DNA of 7,451 nt from contig DFHL01000002.1 in the NCBI GenBank assembly GCA_002371315.1, positions 40,903 through 48,353 of the forward strand, read 5' to 3'. Within the stretch, counting starts at the first letter, position 1, and the number at the start of each line of letters is the position of its first letter. Source of the DNA: Bacteroidales bacterium UBA3724. Lineage in GTDB: Bacteria > Bacteroidota > Bacteroidia > Bacteroidales > P3. Below, one piece after another: positions 5,884 through 7,451 of the stretch. A program made the translations under genes and the position numbers. The notes under the pieces were generated by a model. It saw only the letters and a list, made by a program, of their open reading frames with translations, ran no database searches and was not told where the DNA came from.

Positions 5884-5956
5884 ACTGTGACCCGTGACAC
5901 GTGAGCAGTGACACGAGCGTGTTCTTGTCACAGGTCACAGGTCACTGGTCACCAAT
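5869..5956. repeat. Inverted repeat of GTGANNN heptamers overlapping the dxs stop codon
   Basis: The left arm 5873-5899 and right arm 5926-5952 are 27 nt each and match as an inverted repeat at 25 of 27 positions. ATT (5869-5871) and AAT (5954-5956) extend the pairing outwards. Each arm is made of tandem 7-mers of the form GTGANNN: six consecutive units on the plus strand (5873-5914: GTGACCA, GTGAACT, GTGACCC, GTGACAC, GTGAGCA, GTGACAC) and four on the minus strand (5952-5925: GTGACCA, GTGACCT, GTGACCT, GTGACAA). The loop is 26 nt. In RNA this would be a very stable hairpin starting inside the last codons of dxs. There is no U-tract after it, so it is not a standard terminator. It may protect or process the mRNA 3' end, or be an interspersed repeat like REP/BIME elements. 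Confidence 0.85.
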
Positions 5957-5989
5957 GCAAATAATATCAATCACCAACTCCCAGCTTAA

Positions 5990-7324
5990 ATGAAAAGAAA
6001 TGCCCTTATGCTGTTTCTGGCCCTGCTGCTTGCCGCTCCTGTGGCAAGGGGCTACGACTTCCGAAAGACGGTGAAGGGCAACACGCTTTATTTCAGCATC
6101 CTGCCGGGCGACAGCACCGTCGCGGTCACGGCCCCCTTCGGCAAGGACGGCGGCTGGGGCGACCGCGCCAAGCCGTCGGGCCGGCTGTACATCCCCGCCC
6201 AGGTGCAGCTGGACGGGCAGCGCTATGAGGTTGTGGCGGTCGAAAGCGGCGCCTTCCTCGAATGCGACGCGCTGGTGGCGGTGACTATTCCCGTCAGCGT
6301 CAGCCTGTTGGGCGGCAACTCGTTCGGGCACTGCACCTCCCTGCGCACCGTGGTGTTCGAATGCGACAGCCTGGGCAAGGTGTACGGAGCCTTCAGCGGC
6401 TGCGACGCTGTCGACACCATCGTGCTGGCCGAGCCGGTGCGCAAAATGGCCGCTTTCCTCCTGTCGGACCTTCCAAGCATAGGCAATATCGTCCTTCGTG
6501 CCGCGCAGCCCGCCCAGATGAAGAGCATCTTCTTCGGATGCCAGGCCGAGGCGGTGCTGCACATAGGCCGCAACGTCGGCAAGGTGCCCGACTTTCTGTG
6601 CTACAACTTCCCGGGCTTGAAACGCGTTGAGTTCGAGGACGGTGCGCCACTGCTCGAGGCCATCGGCGAAAGCGCTTTCGTCAACTGCACGGGTCTGACG
6701 GACATCGTCCTGCCGCAGGGGCTGAAGCAGGTGGGCGCCGGCGCCTTTGCCCACTGCAGTCCGCTGTCGCTGACCTTCCTGCCGGTCGTTCCGCCCACGG
6801 TGCCGGCCAGCGCCTTTCTCGGCGTCGACAAGGGGGTGCGCGTGGTTGTGCCCTGCGCTTCGGCCGACCGCTATGCCGCCACGGCGGTGGGTCGCCATTT
6901 CGAAAACCTTGACTATGACGGCATTTGCGACGACACCATAGACCGACTGAGAATCATCTATATACACGACACCATCGTTGTCCACGATACCGTCTATATC
7001 GAGGACGGGCAGCCGATTGGAGCCGATGCCGATATGGCCGACGATGCGGAGCCGCAGGCCGGCGACGACGACGGTGAGGTGGAGGAGAAGCCTTGGATTT
7101 TCATCGATGGCAAGATACTGCGCATTGCGCGGGCCACCACGATGCGCGGGGTGGGGGTGAGGGTCTTCGACGAGAAGGGCCATCTGGTTGTGGACGAGCA
7201 GATTCCACACAACCAGCCCGTCGACAACTACTACATCAAGCTGCCCAAGAAGCAGCGCTATTTCCTGCGCTTCGATATGGGCGCGCCGCACGTGGTCGAC
7301 GTCGAGAGGCAGGAGGTCAGATAG
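5990..7324 (+). CDS. Secreted BspA-type leucine-rich-repeat protein
   Basis: This 444-residue protein starts with the signal peptide MKRNALMLFLALLLAAPVARG, cleaved around residue 21, before YDF. Residues ~78-280 hold BspA-type (LRR_5) repeats with the motif AF..C..L..v.iP: ESGAFLECDALVAVTIP, NSFGHCTSLRTVVF, GAFSGCDAVDTIVL, ESAFVNCTGLTDIVLP, GAFAHCSPLSLTFLP. The repeats end in VVVPCASADRYAATA (285-299), a capping segment common in this family. Next are a linker with paired HDT motifs (IHDTIVVHDTVYIEDG, 325-340) and an acidic stretch (341-367). A C-terminal beta domain follows (about 368-438: VGVRVFDEKGHLVVDEQ and YIKLPKKQRYFLRFDM). This last part loosely resembles type IX secretion C-terminal domains, which is only inference. 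BspA-like proteins are surface or secreted adhesion proteins, but the ligand here is unknown. The ATG is 106 nt after dxs, with the heptamer repeat between. No own promoter box is seen, so read-through from dxs is possible. Confidence 0.9.
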   Translation: MKRNALMLFLALLLAAPVARGYDFRKTVKGNTLYFSILPGDSTVAVTAPFGKDGGWGDRAKPSGRLYIPAQVQLDGQRYEVVAVESGAFLECDALVAVTIPVSVSLLGGNSFGHCTSLRTVVFECDSLGKVYGAFSGCDAVDTIVLAEPVRKMAAFLLSDLPSIGNIVLRAAQPAQMKSIFFGCQAEAVLHIGRNVGKVPDFLCYNFPGLKRVEFEDGAPLLEAIGESAFVNCTGLTDIVLPQGLKQVGAGAFAHCSPLSLTFLPVVPPTVPASAFLGVDKGVRVVVPCASADRYAATAVGRHFENLDYDGICDDTIDRLRIIYIHDTIVVHDTVYIEDGQPIGADADMADDAEPQAGDDDGEVEEKPWIFIDGKILRIARATTMRGVGVRVFDEKGHLVVDEQIPHNQPVDNYYIKLPKKQRYFLRFDMGAPHVVDVERQEVR

Positions 7325-7358
7325 CCGCTATTCCCTAAAATTTTTTTTCCTTCCAAAC

Positions 7359-7411
7359 TGGGGCCGGCACCGCCGGAAGCCCCAAAATCGGCCTTTGCAA
7401 ACGGCTGATTT
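7359..7411. terminator. Two adjacent stem-loops behind the LRR gene
   Basis: Stem-loop 1 (7359-7384) pairs TGGGGC-CGGC with GCCG-GAA-GCCCCA (10 bp with a GAA bulge). Stem-loop 2 (7385-7411) pairs AAATCGGCC with GGCTGATTT (9 bp including one G-U; loop TTTGCAAAC), with an A-tract before and a short T-tract after, which suits a weak bidirectional terminator. A run of eight T (7341-7348) precedes stem-loop 1 on the plus strand, so neither is a textbook terminator. Confidence 0.4.
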
Positions 7412-7428
7412 ACAGCACCCGCTCCGTC

Positions 7429-7451
7429 ATATGTACAGTATATGTACAGTA
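7429..7451. repeat. 11-bp direct tandem repeat at the window edge
   Basis: ATATGTACAGT occurs twice back to back (7429-7439 and 7440-7450), and base 7451 is consistent with the start of a third copy. The 11-bp period is close to one helical turn. The array is cut by the window, so its true length and function cannot be seen. Confidence 0.6.

Noticed and set aside
5942..7291. 449-residue open frame on the minus strand opposite the LRR gene
   Set aside because: The plus-strand frame has a signal peptide and clear LRR repeats. The antisense frame shows neither and follows the same GC bias.

Overview
The window looks like a chromosomal segment from a member of the Bacteroidota, most likely the order Bacteroidales. 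Evidence for this is the -7 box of the type TAnnTTTG seen upstream of several units (TACCTTTG, TATCTTTG, TACTTTTG), start codons without a Shine-Dalgarno sequence, GC-rich genes separated by very AT-rich spacers, Lys-Lys signal peptides with lipoboxes, a BspA-type leucine-rich-repeat protein, and an envelope protein that resembles Bacteroidales OmpA-family proteins. I cannot assign genus or family.

Layout: the left 2.8 kb is read on the minus strand. In transcription order (right to left) it holds dapD (1989-2825, lysine/diaminopimelate pathway), a small lipoprotein 17 nt behind it (1618-1971), a ~260-nt leader or small RNA with its own promoter and intrinsic terminator (1283-1542), a lipocalin-like lipoprotein (812-1234), and the first 207 codons of a secreted OmpA-family-like protein (1-621) that runs off the left edge. 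A 99-bp divergent spacer (2826-2924) separates this block from the plus-strand block: a conserved-looking secreted protein of unknown function (2925-3911), dxs (3967-5883, first step of the MEP isoprenoid pathway), and a secreted BspA-like LRR protein (5990-7324). The last 127 bases hold two stem-loops and the start of an 11-bp tandem repeat.

Two housekeeping enzymes (DapD, cytoplasmic, cell-wall precursor and lysine supply; Dxs, cytoplasmic, isoprenoid supply) are embedded among five envelope or secreted proteins. I see no mobile element, CRISPR array, tRNA, rRNA or defence system.

The parts most worth a second look are non-coding: (i) the promoter-RNA-terminator module at 1283-1576, which may be a free small RNA or a transcription-attenuating leader for the lipocalin-like lipoprotein; (ii) a 27-bp near-perfect inverted repeat built of GTGANNN heptamers that overlaps the stop codon of dxs; (iii) nested GCAATT/AATTGC half-sites around the dxs -7 box; and (iv) the apparently non-AUG start of dxs.
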